In this document: positions 17,821 to 25,847 of the stretch, piece after piece
Layout: every line of letters begins with the position of its first letter
How positions within the stretch are numbered: the stretch's first letter is position 1
NCBI RefSeq assembly: GCF_001645105.1
Contig: NZ_LKEG01000052.1
Coordinates: 506,970-570,969, forward strand
DNA from: Pseudomonas marginalis
GTDB taxonomy: Bacteria > Pseudomonadota > Gammaproteobacteria > Pseudomonadales > Pseudomonadaceae
DNA: 64,000 nt
Reading direction: 5' to 3'
Notes under the pieces: model-generated
What the model was told of the DNA's origin: nothing
Seen by the model: only the letters and a program-made list of their open reading frames with translations
Databases searched by the model: none
Program-made: the position numbers and the translations under genes

Positions 17821-18915
17821 ATGAGCGCCGTCAATCGCGCAGCGGTGGAAGCCGTCCTTCGCCAGTACACCGACCCCTATTTGAACCAAGACCCGGTCAG
17901 CGCCGGCTGTGTACGTGCCATCGAAATCCAGGGCGACCAGGTGTCGGTCCACATGGAGCTGGGCTATGCCGCAGGTCTGTTCAAGAGCGGTTGGGCGCAG
18001 ATGCTGCAAATGGCCATTGAGGGCCTCGAGGGCGTTCGTTCCGCCAAGGTCGACATCCAATGCGTGATCGCTGCGCATAAGGCCCAGGCGCAGATCCCGG
18101 GCCTGGCCAACGTCAAGAACGTGGTCGCGGTGGCGTCCGGCAAGGGCGGTGTGGGTAAGTCCACCACGGCGGCCAACCTGGCCTTGGCCCTGGCCCGCGA
18201 GGGCGCGCGCGTGGGCATTCTCGACGCGGATATCTATGGCCCGAGCCAAGGCGTGATGTTCGGCATCGCCGAAGGCACGCGGCCGAAGGTCAAGGACCAG
18301 AAGTGGTTCGTGCCCATCGAGTCACTGGGCGTGGAAGTGATGTCCATGGCCTTTCTTACCGATGACAACACGCCAATGGTCTGGCGCGGGCCGATGGTTT
18401 CCGGCGCCTTGCTGCAACTGGTCACCCAGACTGCCTGGGGCGACCTGGACTACTTGGTGATCGACATGCCGCCAGGCACCGGTGATATCCAGCTGACCCT
18501 GGCGCAAAAGGTGCCGGTGGCCGGCTCGGTGATTGTCACCACGCCCCAGGACCTGGCGCTGCTCGACGCGAAGAAAGGCGTGGAGATGTTCCGCAAGGTC
18601 AATATCCCGGTGCTGGGCGTCGTGGAGAATATGGCGGTCCACATCTGCTCCAACTGCGGCCACGCCGAGCATCTGTTCGGCGAAGGCGGCGGCGAGAAGC
18701 TGGCGACCCAATACGGCGTGGAGCTGCTGGCTTCACTGCCGCTGTCGATGTCGATCCGCGAGCAGGCTGACGGCGGTAAGCCCACCGTCATGGCTGAGCC
18801 GGATAGCCAGATCGCCATGATCTATCAGGAGTTGGCGCGTCATGTGGGCGCGCGGATCGTCCTGCAAGAGGCGGCGACGCCCGCGATGCCGACCATTACC
18901 GTCAGCGACGACTGA
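17821..18915 (+). CDS. apbC: Iron-sulfur cluster carrier protein ApbC/Mrp
   Basis: 364 aa P-loop ATPase of the Mrp/NBP35 family that carries Fe-S clusters to apoproteins. The deviant Walker A is SGKGGVGKSTTA near residue 104; the bridging CxxC is CSNCGH. The N-terminal 90 residues form a MIP18/DUF59-like domain. ATG at 17821 follows a GGGAG site. It is divergent from metG, as in many proteobacteria. Confidence 0.95.
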   Translation: MSAVNRAAVEAVLRQYTDPYLNQDPVSAGCVRAIEIQGDQVSVHMELGYAAGLFKSGWAQMLQMAIEGLEGVRSAKVDIQCVIAAHKAQAQIPGLANVKNVVAVASGKGGVGKSTTAANLALALAREGARVGILDADIYGPSQGVMFGIAEGTRPKVKDQKWFVPIESLGVEVMSMAFLTDDNTPMVWRGPMVSGALLQLVTQTAWGDLDYLVIDMPPGTGDIQLTLAQKVPVAGSVIVTTPQDLALLDAKKGVEMFRKVNIPVLGVVENMAVHICSNCGHAEHLFGEGGGEKLATQYGVELLASLPLSMSIREQADGGKPTVMAEPDSQIAMIYQELARHVGARIVLQEAATPAMPTITVSDD

Positions 18916-18928
18916 GGTTAATGAAGGG

Positions 18929-18958
18929 AAAAAGCCTCGACTGTGTCGGGGCTTTTTC
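18929..18958 (+). terminator. apbC terminator
   Basis: AAAAAGCCTCGAC pairs with GTCGGGGCTTTTT around a three-base loop. Confidence 0.8.
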
Positions 18959-19010
18959 ATGTGTGGAGAGTGGTCACGCAGTCGCGACGGCGCTTTTACG
19001 CAGTGGGTGG

Positions 19011-19028
19011 TGTAAGCATTTGCTTACT
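19011..19028 (+). promoter_or_regulatory. GacA upstream activating sequence of rsmZ
   Basis: TGTAAG-N6-CTTACT differs by one base from the Pseudomonas GacA box TGTAAG-N6-CTTACA. It lies about 190 bp ahead of the RNA start, the distance known for rsmZ promoters. Confidence 0.85.
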
Positions 19029-19200
19029 TTTCCGTAAGTGTTTGGTTTTTTCATCCGCCATGTACGTCCAAAAATCCTGAGAGATTTTTCTATCTAATTG
19101 AAATATAACAATTAATTGTTATTTGTTTGACACGAAAGGTTGCCGGCCGGCGGCGTGCATCCCGTTGAACTTACTTTGGAACTCTCTAAGATCAGCCCTG

Positions 19201-19334
19201 TGTCCACGGATTGGCACAGCCATCAAGGAACGATGGTTTGAAGGAATGTCGCAGGATGCGATTCATCAGGATGATGAAAAGGAATACAGGGACTAGGGAA
19301 AAATGTGGGCGGGTCATACCGCCCCTTTTTTTTG
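19201..19334 (+). ncRNA. rsmZ: RsmZ regulatory small RNA
   Basis: About 134 nt, starting near TGTCCACGG and ending at the terminator GGGCGG-TCATA-CCGCCC with a long T-run. It carries repeated GGA motifs in hairpin loops (CAAGGA, AAGGA, CAGGATG twice, AAGGA), the form that binds and titrates RsmA/RsmE. A -10-like TAAGAT lies just upstream and the GacA site is at 19011. fdxA is the right neighbour, as in other pseudomonads, but rpoS, the usual left neighbour, is absent. It is activated by GacS/GacA and relieves repression of secondary metabolism. Confidence 0.92.
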
Positions 19335-19368
19335 CCTGTAGAAAAGTAAAACCCGCCCTCCAGAAACG

Positions 19369-19394
19369 CAAAAAGGCCCGCAAGGGGCCTTTTA
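19369..19394 (-). terminator. fdxA terminator
   Basis: AAAAGGCCC-GCAA-GGGGCCTTTT, read on the minus strand after fdxA. Confidence 0.75.
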
Positions 19395-19407
19395 GGGGGC
19401 AACGCTA

Positions 19408-19731
19408 TCAGCGTTCGAGGTCTGCAATCTTACCTTTTTTGCCATCCCACTCCGCTGCATCCGGCATCGGGTCTTTGCGTTCAGTGATATTCGGCCAGAT
19501 TTCCGCCAGCTCGACGTTCAACTGAATAAATTCCTGCATTTCTGCCGGGACTTCGTCCTCGGAGAAAATAGCGACGGCCGGGCATTCAGGCTCACACAGG
19601 GCGCAGTCAATGCACTCGTCCGGGTGGATAACCAGGAAGTTCGGGCCTTCGTAGAAGCAGTCCACCGGACACACTTCGACGCAGTCGGTGTACTTGCACT
19701 TGATGCAGTTGTCGGTAACGACGAAGGTCAT
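19408..19731 (-). CDS. fdxA: Seven-iron ferredoxin (3Fe-4S/4Fe-4S)
   Basis: 107 aa. Cluster ligands are in CIKCKYTDCVEVCPVDC and CIDCALCEPECP, the Azotobacter FdI-type pattern of one 3Fe-4S and one 4Fe-4S cluster. The acidic C-terminal tail (DAAEWDGKKGK) is family-typical. It is a soluble low-potential electron carrier. ATG at 19731. It lies downstream of mutS on the same strand, 142 bp away. Confidence 0.96.
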   Translation of the reverse strand: MTFVVTDNCIKCKYTDCVEVCPVDCFYEGPNFLVIHPDECIDCALCEPECPAVAIFSEDEVPAEMQEFIQLNVELAEIWPNITERKDPMPDAAEWDGKKGKIADLER

Positions 19732-19873
19732 TTCTAATTTTCTCCTCAGGCGGCGGCAGCGAAACCCTTTGTGGCAGGGCTCGCGAGGTTCGGGAGCGAT
19801 AGTCTGCAGGCCAGGCTAAAAGCCCACAGCATCCCAAACCGCGCGAGAGTCTACCAGCTTGCAAGCGTCTGCG

Positions 19874-22465
19874 TTATATCCGAACCTGCAGTGCATATAA
19901 CATTTCGAGCGCTTTACGGGGCGTCAAGCCGTCCAGGTCAAGTTTTGCCAACTCATCCAGCACCGGATGGGGCAGGCTGGCGAACATGTCACTCTGATGC
20001 GGTGCGGCCGGTTTGCTGGTGGCTTTGGTTGGGCTGGTGACCACGGTTTCATGGGGCAGGGCCGTGGTTTCCAGGCGGCTGAGATGTTCGCGGGCGCGGG
20101 TAATCACATCGTTTGGCACGCCGGCCAGTTGTGCCACGGCCAGGCCGTAACTCTGGCTGGCAGGCCCCGGCAGCACGTGATGCAAGAACACGATGCGCTC
20201 GTTGTGCTCGGTGGCATTCAGGTGCACGTTGGCCACCAGTGGCTCACTTTCCGGCAACACGGTCAGCTCGAAGTAGTGTGTGGCGAACAGCGTATAGGCA
20301 CGCAAGTGCGCCAGGCGCTCGGCCGCCGCCCACGCCAGGGACAGGCCGTCAAAGGTGCTGGTGCCACGGCCCACTTCGTCCATCAGCACCAGGCTGCGCT
20401 CGGTGGCGTTGTGCAGGATGTTGGCGGTTTCGCTCATTTCCACCATAAAGGTCGAACGGCCACCGGCGAGGTCATCGCTGGAACCGATGCGGGTGAAAAT
20501 CCGGTCCACCAGTGACAGCTCGCAGCTGGCCGCCGGCACGAAGCTGCCGATATGCGCCAGCAGCACGATCAAAGCGGTCTGGCGCATGTAGGTGGATTTA
20601 CCGCCCATGTTCGGACCGGTGATCACCAGCATGCGGGTATCGTCGTCCAGCGACAGGTCGTTGGCGACGAACGGCGTGGTCAACACTTGCTCTACCACCG
20701 GGTGGCGACCTTGCACGATGCGCATGCACGGCTCGCTGACAAAACGCGGGCAGTTCAAGTCAAGGTTCAGCGCACGCTCGGCCAGGTTGCTCAGCACGTC
20801 CAGTTCGGCCAGGGCCGCCGCGGTGTCCTGCAGCGGCGCCAGTTGGCTGATCAAGTCTTCGAGCAACGCCTCGTAAAGCATTTTTTCCCGCGCCAGGGCA
20901 CGGCTCTTGGCCGACAGGGCCTTGTCTTCGAACGCTTTGAGTTCCGGGGTGATAAAGCGCTCGGCGCCCTTGAGGGTCTGGCGACGTTGATAGTCGATCG
21001 GTGCCGATTCAGCCTGCTTGCTCGGCAACTCAATAAAGTAGCCATGCACGCGGTTGTAGCCGACTTTCAAGTTTGCCAGGCCGGTGCGGGCCTTTTCGCG
21101 GGCTTCCAGGTCGATCAGGAACTGCCCGGCGTTTTCGCTCAGGGATTGCAGCTCGTCCAGCTCGCTGTCGTAACCGGTCTTGAGTACGCCGCCGTCGCGG
21201 ATGATCGCCGGCGGGTTGTCGATGATGGCTTTTTCCAGCAGTGCCGCGAGTTCCGGGTACGTACCCGCGGTAACCGCAAGCTGTTGCAGGTGTGGCGTAT
21301 CCAGCTCGGTCATCGCCACTTGCAGTTGAGGCAAGGCCCCAAGGGCGTCGCGCAAGCGTGCCAGGTCACGCGGGCGCGCGTTACGCAGGCCAATCCGCGC
21401 CAGGATGCGCTCGATATCGCCGATTTCCTTCAGCTGTGGCTGCAGCTTTTCAAAGCGATAGCCGTCGAGTAGGCAGGTAATAGAGGTCTGTCGCGCTTGC
21501 AGTACAGTCAGGTCGCGCAGTGGACGGTTCAACCAGCGGGTCAGCAAGCGACTGCCCATGGCCGTCTGACAGCGGTCAACCACCGATTGCAGGGTGTTAT
21601 CGCGCCCGCCGGCCAGGTTGGTGTCCAGCTCCAGGTTGCGACGGCTGGCGCCATCGAGCACTACGGTATCGTCGAGACGCTCGTGACGCAGGCTACGCAA
21701 ATGCGGCAGGGCGGTGCGCTGGGTTTCCTTGGCGTAGCCAAGCAGGCAACCGGCGGCACCGATAGCGAGTGTCAACGTTTCACAACCGAAGCCTTTAAGG
21801 TCCTGCACCGAGAACTGTTGGCACAGGCTTTTCAACGCCGAATCACGCTCGAAATCCCACGGCGCGCGACGCTTTGTCCCACGGCGTTTTTCCGCCGGCA
21901 GATCCTTCGGCCAATCATCCGGAATCAACAACTCCACCGGATTGATGCGCTCCAGCTCCGCCAGCAGGTTCTCCCAGCCCTTGATCTCCAGCACAGTAAA
22001 GTTGCCACTGGTGATATCCAGCACCGACAGCCCGAACAAACGCTCATCGCCCAGCACCGCGGCGATCAGGTTGTCGCGACGCTCGTCCAGCAGCGCCTCA
22101 TCACTCACCGTCCCCGGCGTAATAATGCGCACCACCTGACGTTCAACCGGCCCCTTGCTGGTGGCCGGATCGCCGATCTGCTCACAGATCACCACTGACT
22201 CGCCCAGCTTGACCAGCTTGACCAGATAACCTTCCAACGAATGGTAAGGAATCCCACACATCGGAATCGACTGCCCCGCCGACTGCCCACGCGCGGTCAG
22301 GGTGATGTCCAGCAACTTGGCAGCCTTCTTCGCGTCTTCATAGAAGATCTCGTAGAAGTCGCCCATGCGATAGAACATCAACTGATCAGGGTGCTGGTTT
22401 TTCAGGCGCCAGTACTGCTGCATCATTGGTGTGTGGGAGGACAGATCGGAAATTGCTTTATTCAT
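19874..22465 (-). CDS. mutS: DNA mismatch repair protein MutS
   Basis: 863 aa from the ATG at 22465 (MNKAISDLSSHTPMMQQYW). The mismatch-wedge motif FYRMGDFYEIF is near residue 37, Walker A is GPNMGGKST, Walker B is LVLMDEVGRGTSTFDG, and ATHYFELT follows. Full length. The first five codons come from sequence to the right of the 26-bp repeat at 22425-22450, so the start codon and everything upstream belong to the inserted element. The promoter driving mutS here is therefore not the ancestral one. A longer reading frame upstream to 22552 is not supported. Confidence 0.97.
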   Translation of the reverse strand: MNKAISDLSSHTPMMQQYWRLKNQHPDQLMFYRMGDFYEIFYEDAKKAAKLLDITLTARGQSAGQSIPMCGIPYHSLEGYLVKLVKLGESVVICEQIGDPATSKGPVERQVVRIITPGTVSDEALLDERRDNLIAAVLGDERLFGLSVLDITSGNFTVLEIKGWENLLAELERINPVELLIPDDWPKDLPAEKRRGTKRRAPWDFERDSALKSLCQQFSVQDLKGFGCETLTLAIGAAGCLLGYAKETQRTALPHLRSLRHERLDDTVVLDGASRRNLELDTNLAGGRDNTLQSVVDRCQTAMGSRLLTRWLNRPLRDLTVLQARQTSITCLLDGYRFEKLQPQLKEIGDIERILARIGLRNARPRDLARLRDALGALPQLQVAMTELDTPHLQQLAVTAGTYPELAALLEKAIIDNPPAIIRDGGVLKTGYDSELDELQSLSENAGQFLIDLEAREKARTGLANLKVGYNRVHGYFIELPSKQAESAPIDYQRRQTLKGAERFITPELKAFEDKALSAKSRALAREKMLYEALLEDLISQLAPLQDTAAALAELDVLSNLAERALNLDLNCPRFVSEPCMRIVQGRHPVVEQVLTTPFVANDLSLDDDTRMLVITGPNMGGKSTYMRQTALIVLLAHIGSFVPAASCELSLVDRIFTRIGSSDDLAGGRSTFMVEMSETANILHNATERSLVLMDEVGRGTSTFDGLSLAWAAAERLAHLRAYTLFATHYFELTVLPESEPLVANVHLNATEHNERIVFLHHVLPGPASQSYGLAVAQLAGVPNDVITRAREHLSRLETTALPHETVVTSPTKATSKPAAPHQSDMFASLPHPVLDELAKLDLDGLTPRKALEMLYALQVRI
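22425..22450. repeat. Left attachment-type repeat (attL) inside mutS codons 6-14
   Basis: A 26-bp sequence beginning ATTGGTGTGTGGGAGG recurs at 29002-29027 with a single mismatch (T/C at its sixth base). The two copies are in direct orientation and bracket phage remnants, so they are read as attL and attR. Confidence 0.8.
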
Positions 22466-22496
22466 CAGTAGCTTAGCGTGTGTGTCTTGAGTGTTT

Positions 22497-22513
22497 GGGG
22501 CAAGTATGGGGCA
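22497..22513 (+). repeat. Twin GGGGCAA motif, first copy
   Basis: Two GGGGCAA words 11 bp apart, 47 bp right of attL. The same twin recurs at 28864 and 29072 in the same orientation. This resembles arm-type integrase binding sites. Confidence 0.5.
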
Positions 22514-22525
22514 AGTAGTACCGCG

Positions 22526-22744
22526 ATGAGAGGAATTTTCATTCCTACACACATGGCCCTAATGCTCACATATAGACAGAGTCACCGCCTGTCTGTTGCA
22601 CGTGAGGTCTTAGGCTACCACGTGCTCCGAATTTTCAGCACGCGTTACGCAAAGCTTCTGAGAGAGGGTGAATTAGTGGGGGAGCGTTTATTATCTGTAG
22701 GTCATTTCCTAGAAAATTGTGACATGTCACAAAGCATTGCTTGA
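22526..22744 (+). CDS. Uncertain small ORF, 72 aa
   Basis: A frame opening MRGIFIPTHMALML just inside the element. An upstream ATG at 22478 would add 16 residues, and MALML at 22553 is another choice. There is no recognised motif; the C-terminal part is Leu/Arg/Glu-rich. A terminator at 22811 follows, which slightly favours a real transcript. Confidence 0.28.
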   Translation: MRGIFIPTHMALMLTYRQSHRLSVAREVLGYHVLRIFSTRYAKLLREGELVGERLLSVGHFLENCDMSQSIA

Positions 22745-22810
22745 CATCAAAAGGCCGCATCACCGAAGATTCGCTCATCCAGTCACTGCAGTTTTTTGGC
22801 AGTGATTGAC

Positions 22811-22836
22811 AAGCCCGGCCCAAGCCGGGCTTTTTT
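22811..22836 (+). terminator. Intrinsic terminator inside the element
   Basis: AAGCCCGGC-CCAA-GCCGGGCTT followed by T. Confidence 0.8.
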
Positions 22837-22863
22837 CGACTGTATAGGTGGCCAATTGCCACT

Positions 22864-22886
22864 ATTGCCATATGATGTATGGCAAT
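22864..22886. promoter_or_regulatory. Perfect 9-bp inverted repeat upstream of the ClpP-like gene
   Basis: ATTGCCATA-TGATG-TATGGCAAT ends 24 bp before the start codon at 22911. The arms are perfect, as expected of a repressor operator. A further partial copy of ATTGCCA lies just to the left. Confidence 0.6.
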
Positions 22887-22910
22887 AAATGTGTCTATTA
22901 AGGGTTTTTC

Positions 22911-23561
22911 ATGGAAGTAGGTGCGATTGCCGACCAGGATGGAACTGTTGTTGAGGCCGTAGTGTCACAGTTGCACGTGGTCGAGGATGATAGAGAGACT
23001 CTTGAGCTTGCCTGTATCGACCCGGCGTCAGTGGGACCTTTAATTCAGGTCCTTCAGGACGCCCCGCTTGGGAAAAAAATTCGCATCTATTTGCGGGCAA
23101 ATCCCGGTGGCAATGTTGGTCAGCTGCAGGATCTCATTGAGGCTTTGGGTCGCACCAATGCTGATGTGGAAATTGCGGTGGGTAGATTCGCGATGAGCTG
23201 CGCAGCAGTGCTCTGGCTGTGGTTCGCGCTTGATCCGATCAACCCTCTGAATGACCCTAGTGAGGGGCGTGTTGTTTCTGTGAATCCTCTGAAGCCTGCG
23301 GTGCTGATGTACCACCGTCCGCGATGGCCGTATGGTGATTATTATCACTTCATTGACGATTTCAAGAACAAAACGATCCGAGAAAGCGTCCGTGAGCAGG
23401 TAGATATGTTCGACGAGCTGTTCTATCGTTACCTCGATCATCAGGGGTTCAATGGAGTGCATGCGGCGACGTATTCTAATGATCACGCAACCTTCAAACA
23501 CGTTTTGCAGCACCAGTTAGAAACATATCAAAGCAACAAAGATTGCTTTATTCCCTTGTAA
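22911..23561 (+). CDS. ClpP/crotonase-fold protein, possible serine protease
   Basis: 216 aa. The segment RIYLRANPGGNVGQL (residues 58-72) resembles the ClpP NSPGG loop; FAMSCAAVLW (93-102) fits the nucleophile elbow with Ser96; VLMYHRPRW (131-139) fits the His strand with His135. The spacing Ser to His of 39 residues is longer than in ClpP, so this is a distant relative. The protein carries an unusual Trp/Tyr-rich middle. A palindrome precedes it and a small gene follows 16 bp downstream. Role unknown; phage-type maturation or regulatory protease are options. Confidence 0.5.
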   Translation: MEVGAIADQDGTVVEAVVSQLHVVEDDRETLELACIDPASVGPLIQVLQDAPLGKKIRIYLRANPGGNVGQLQDLIEALGRTNADVEIAVGRFAMSCAAVLWLWFALDPINPLNDPSEGRVVSVNPLKPAVLMYHRPRWPYGDYYHFIDDFKNKTIRESVREQVDMFDELFYRYLDHQGFNGVHAATYSNDHATFKHVLQHQLETYQSNKDCFIPL

Positions 23562-23577
23562 GGAAAGGAATCAGGTC

Positions 23578-23754
23578 ATGAAAAGCTTTAGCGCTAGCGA
23601 GTATCAGACAAAGCACGCCACCACGCCTCGTAAAGATGGGCTCAGTGGTCGCGATTACACTCTGGCCCGTGTACGTCGTTTTCAAGAGGCTGATCAAAGC
23701 CTGAAGCAAGCGTGCGCTGAGCTGGGCATCGAGAAACCCGTCATGATGTGCTGA
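23578..23754 (+). CDS. Small basic protein, 58 aa
   Basis: ATG at 23578 follows AAGGAAAGGAATCAGG, a strong ribosome site. The product MKSFSASEYQTKHATTPRK... is basic in the middle (YTLARVRRFQEAD) and ends in MMC. It begins 16 bp after the ClpP-like gene and is followed at once by a terminator, so the two form an operon. Function unknown; a substrate or adaptor for the upstream protein would be one guess from position alone. Confidence 0.55.
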   Translation: MKSFSASEYQTKHATTPRKDGLSGRDYTLARVRRFQEADQSLKQACAELGIEKPVMMC

Positions 23755-23763
23755 TTGGCAATC

Positions 23764-23796
23764 AAAAAAACCCGGCTTTATGCCGGGTTTTTTTAT
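23764..23796. terminator. Bidirectional terminator
   Basis: AAAAAAACCCGGC-TTTAT-GCCGGGTTTTTTT lies between the small gene and the convergent integrase remnant. Confidence 0.88.
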
Positions 23797-23809
23797 GCAA
23801 AAAAAACAG

Positions 23810-24356
23810 TTAGTTATCGTTAAATTTGCGCATGTTGTGCCATATGCGCAGCAGCTCAGTTGGTGACTCGTCATCCATCCACTTGGCGTATACCTCAACC
23901 AACATGGTGAAGTCTTTGTGACCCATCTGCTTTGCGATGAACGCAAGGTTGCCACGAGCAGTCAGACACCAGCACGCGTAGGTGTGTCGAGTCTGATATG
24001 GCCGGCGCGTACGGATGCCTGAACGCTTTTGGATCGCCGCCCACTTGGTATTCCAAGCGGTGGGAACATACCAGAAGTTTATGATCTTCTTGCGCGCCTG
24101 GGTGGAAGGAGAAAGCACTGGGGTGACCCTCTCTTTCCGGCTCTCGTGTCGGTTCTGGAATACCTCAATGAGGCGTGCAGGGTGATCGGCAACAAGCGAC
24201 ATCAATACTCGGCAGGCTTCGACCGCAGGCGGCATTAATAGTACTGAACGCGGCTTCCCCGTCTTCGGAACCTTGAACGTGCCGTTGGCGGTTATGGCGC
24301 GAGTGATGTTGATCTGCCCGGCGTCCGAGTCGATGTCTTCAACGGCCACCCGGCGC
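23810..24356 (-). pseudogene. Tyrosine integrase, C-terminal catalytic half only
   Basis: The frame codes for the catalytic C-terminus of a phage integrase: VAVEDIDSDAGQI, the lysine strand TGKPRSVLL, YQTRHTYA with the second catalytic Arg, KQMGHKD with the His, and VEVYAKW with the nucleophile Tyr. Everything before VAVEDID, including the N-terminal arm-binding and core-binding domains and the first catalytic Arg, is missing. The break at about 24340-24356 joins directly to the 3' end of a lysozyme gene. Any apparent upstream start (MRPPLMRR) is read from foreign sequence. Confidence 0.85.
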
Positions 24357-24428
24357 ATCAATGGTGGCCTCACCGGCCAGGACGACCGCCAGGCGCTTTA
24401 CGACAAGGCGCTGGGGGTGCTGGCATGA
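24348..24428 (+). pseudogene. 3' remnant of a GH19 phage lysozyme gene
   Basis: Reading in frame gives TRRINGGLTGQDDRQALYDK and then ALGVLA before TGA at 24426. This is the C-terminus of the lysozyme family seen intact at 42991-43557 (TRRINGGLNGLEDRLRL). The stop overlaps the next ATG by 4 bp, preserving an old lysis-operon junction. The rest of the gene is gone. Confidence 0.78.
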
Positions 24429-24841
24429 GCGAAATAAAAACCATAGGGCGCTGTCTTGGCCGGGCAGTTGACGGCTCGATTTGGTTCTTCTGCAATGGCT
24501 GCAACGGCCCGCATAGCATCAAGGTCAACTCACCCAACACGCCCGGGCCGAACTGGGGCTACAACGGCAACCCGGACGCGCTGACTTTCACGCCTTCTGT
24601 GCTGGCTCGAACCACGGGCGCCCCTGATGGACGTAGTGTAATGACGCCCGAGGAAGAGGCGGAGTACGACGCTATCTATGCCAAGGGTGGAAGAGAGGCG
24701 GTTTATGCCAGCCGTTTCGGCAAGATTTGCCACTCATTCGTCACCGATGGTCGAATCCAGTACCTGGGCGACTGCACGCACGCTCTGGCTGGTCAGACGA
24801 TCGATCTGCCGAATTGGGAGGAGTCATGGGCGAATTGGTGA
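24425..24841 (+). CDS. Phage-associated DUF6527-like protein
   Basis: 138 aa. FFCNGCNGPHSIKV, PNWGYNGNPDALTFTPSVL and CHSFVTDGRIQYLGDCTHALAG (split here by description: His, Asp and Cys in ordered pairs) are typical of a small phage protein family that I place as DUF6527. Cys and His residues suggest metal binding. The start overlaps the lysozyme remnant by 4 bp, and the end overlaps Rz by 16 bp, so it sits within a lysis cassette. Function unknown. Confidence 0.65.
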   Translation: MSEIKTIGRCLGRAVDGSIWFFCNGCNGPHSIKVNSPNTPGPNWGYNGNPDALTFTPSVLARTTGAPDGRSVMTPEEEAEYDAIYAKGGREAVYASRFGKICHSFVTDGRIQYLGDCTHALAGQTIDLPNWEESWANW

Positions 24842-25353
24842 CGCAGTACAAGGTGGCGCTTATCTTTCTGGTCTGCGTATTGCTGATCGGCATTGGTGCT
24901 GGTGGCGCCTGGCAAGTACAGGAATGGCGCATGGGCAAGAAGCTCGCCGAGCAGGTAGCTCAGTTCCAAACGGACCTGAGCACGATCAGCAATGCCGCCA
25001 CCGCCCAAGCCCGATCCGAGCAGGCCAAGCGACTGTCCACCGAGCAGCAGCTCGCCCGCCAGGACCAACAACACACCAAGGAATTATCCGATGCCCAACG
25101 TAACCAGGCTGCTCTGCGTGATCGCCTTGCCACTGCTGATGTGCGGCTGTCAGTCCTTCTCGACGCCACGGATTCAACCAGTGGCTGCGACGTGCCTACC
25201 ACCCCCGGCGCCGTCGGCGTGGTTCATGCAGCCCGTAGAGCCCAACTTGACCCAGCGCATGCTCAGCGAATTATTGCCATCACCAACGATGGGGATAACG
25301 CCGTGATCGCGCTGCGGTCTTGTCAGGCGTATGTCAGGGCTATCACGCGGTGA
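24826..25353 (+). CDS. Rz-type inner-membrane spanin (element copy)
   Basis: 175 aa from the ATG at 24826 behind GGGAGGAG. An N-terminal membrane segment (VALIFLVCVLLIGIGAGGAW) is followed by a long Gln/Ala-rich coiled coil in the periplasm, the layout of i-spanins that disrupt the outer membrane at lysis. The C-terminal 110 residues are nearly the same as in the tailocin spanin at 43545-44045. A second gene, Rz1, is nested in the +1 frame. Confidence 0.82.
   Translation: MGELVTQYKVALIFLVCVLLIGIGAGGAWQVQEWRMGKKLAEQVAQFQTDLSTISNAATAQARSEQAKRLSTEQQLARQDQQHTKELSDAQRNQAALRDRLATADVRLSVLLDATDSTSGCDVPTTPGAVGVVHAARRAQLDPAHAQRIIAITNDGDNAVIALRSCQAYVRAITR
25091..25306 (+). CDS. Rz1-type outer-membrane lipoprotein spanin nested in Rz (element copy)
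   Basis: 71 aa in the +1 frame wholly inside Rz. The signal MPNVTRLLCVIALPLLMCGC ends in a lipobox-like CGC, and the mature part is proline-rich (PPPAPSAW), as in Rz1 proteins. Rz/Rz1 pairs span the periplasm to fuse the two membranes. The nested layout is repeated in the tailocin, with the same 71-aa length. Confidence 0.75.
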   Translation: MPNVTRLLCVIALPLLMCGCQSFSTPRIQPVAATCLPPPAPSAWFMQPVEPNLTQRMLSELLPSPTMGITP

Positions 25354-25469
25354 CCTATAATTGGGTAGGAGAACTGATCATGATCCTAGTCCACAGGATG
25401 ATGTGGATTGAGTCGGACGAGAAAGTCACGCAATGGTTTAAACTGGCCCGCCCCAATGTCCGGGTAGAT

Positions 25470-25847
25470 CTATTCGCTGCGAGAGTAGTTACTCAGGTCG
25501 TGATACTCGTTTTGGTTTTGTGAGAACGCCTGCCCAAGGCTAGAGATTCGCGTTGCCGATGGATTGGTCAGCTTGGAGCTGATGGTGAAATATGGGTACT
25601 TGCCCTGCACTTGCGGGTGGAGACTCGCTGCAACATCGACATCGGAGGTCGAAACATATCGCCCAGCCCATCGCTCGATAAGGTGTTTTATCTGAAGTGG
25701 ACTCTTCAGCTTTCCTTTCGTCTTTACCTGGGCGTCGAGCCACTCATATGCAAAGCGTATGCAGTCGTTATGCTCGTGAAGCGGGGGCTCGGTACTTGAG
25801 TAGTGGGTTGTTCTTTTTGCCGCCTCAATTTGCTCGTCAGTAAGCAT
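25470..25847 (-). CDS. Hypothetical phage-associated protein, 125 aa
   Basis: MLTDEQIEAAKRTTHYSSTEPPLHEHNDCIRFAYEWLDAQ in outline: a helical N-terminal half with His/Asp/Glu residues, then a K-rich stretch and a polar C-terminus. ATG at 25847 follows GGGAG. I do not recognise a function. It stands alone between the spanin pair and the methylase remnant. Confidence 0.55.
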   Translation of the reverse strand: MLTDEQIEAAKRTTHYSSTEPPLHEHNDCIRFAYEWLDAQVKTKGKLKSPLQIKHLIERWAGRYVSTSDVDVAASLHPQVQGKYPYFTISSKLTNPSATRISSLGQAFSQNQNEYHDLSNYSRSE

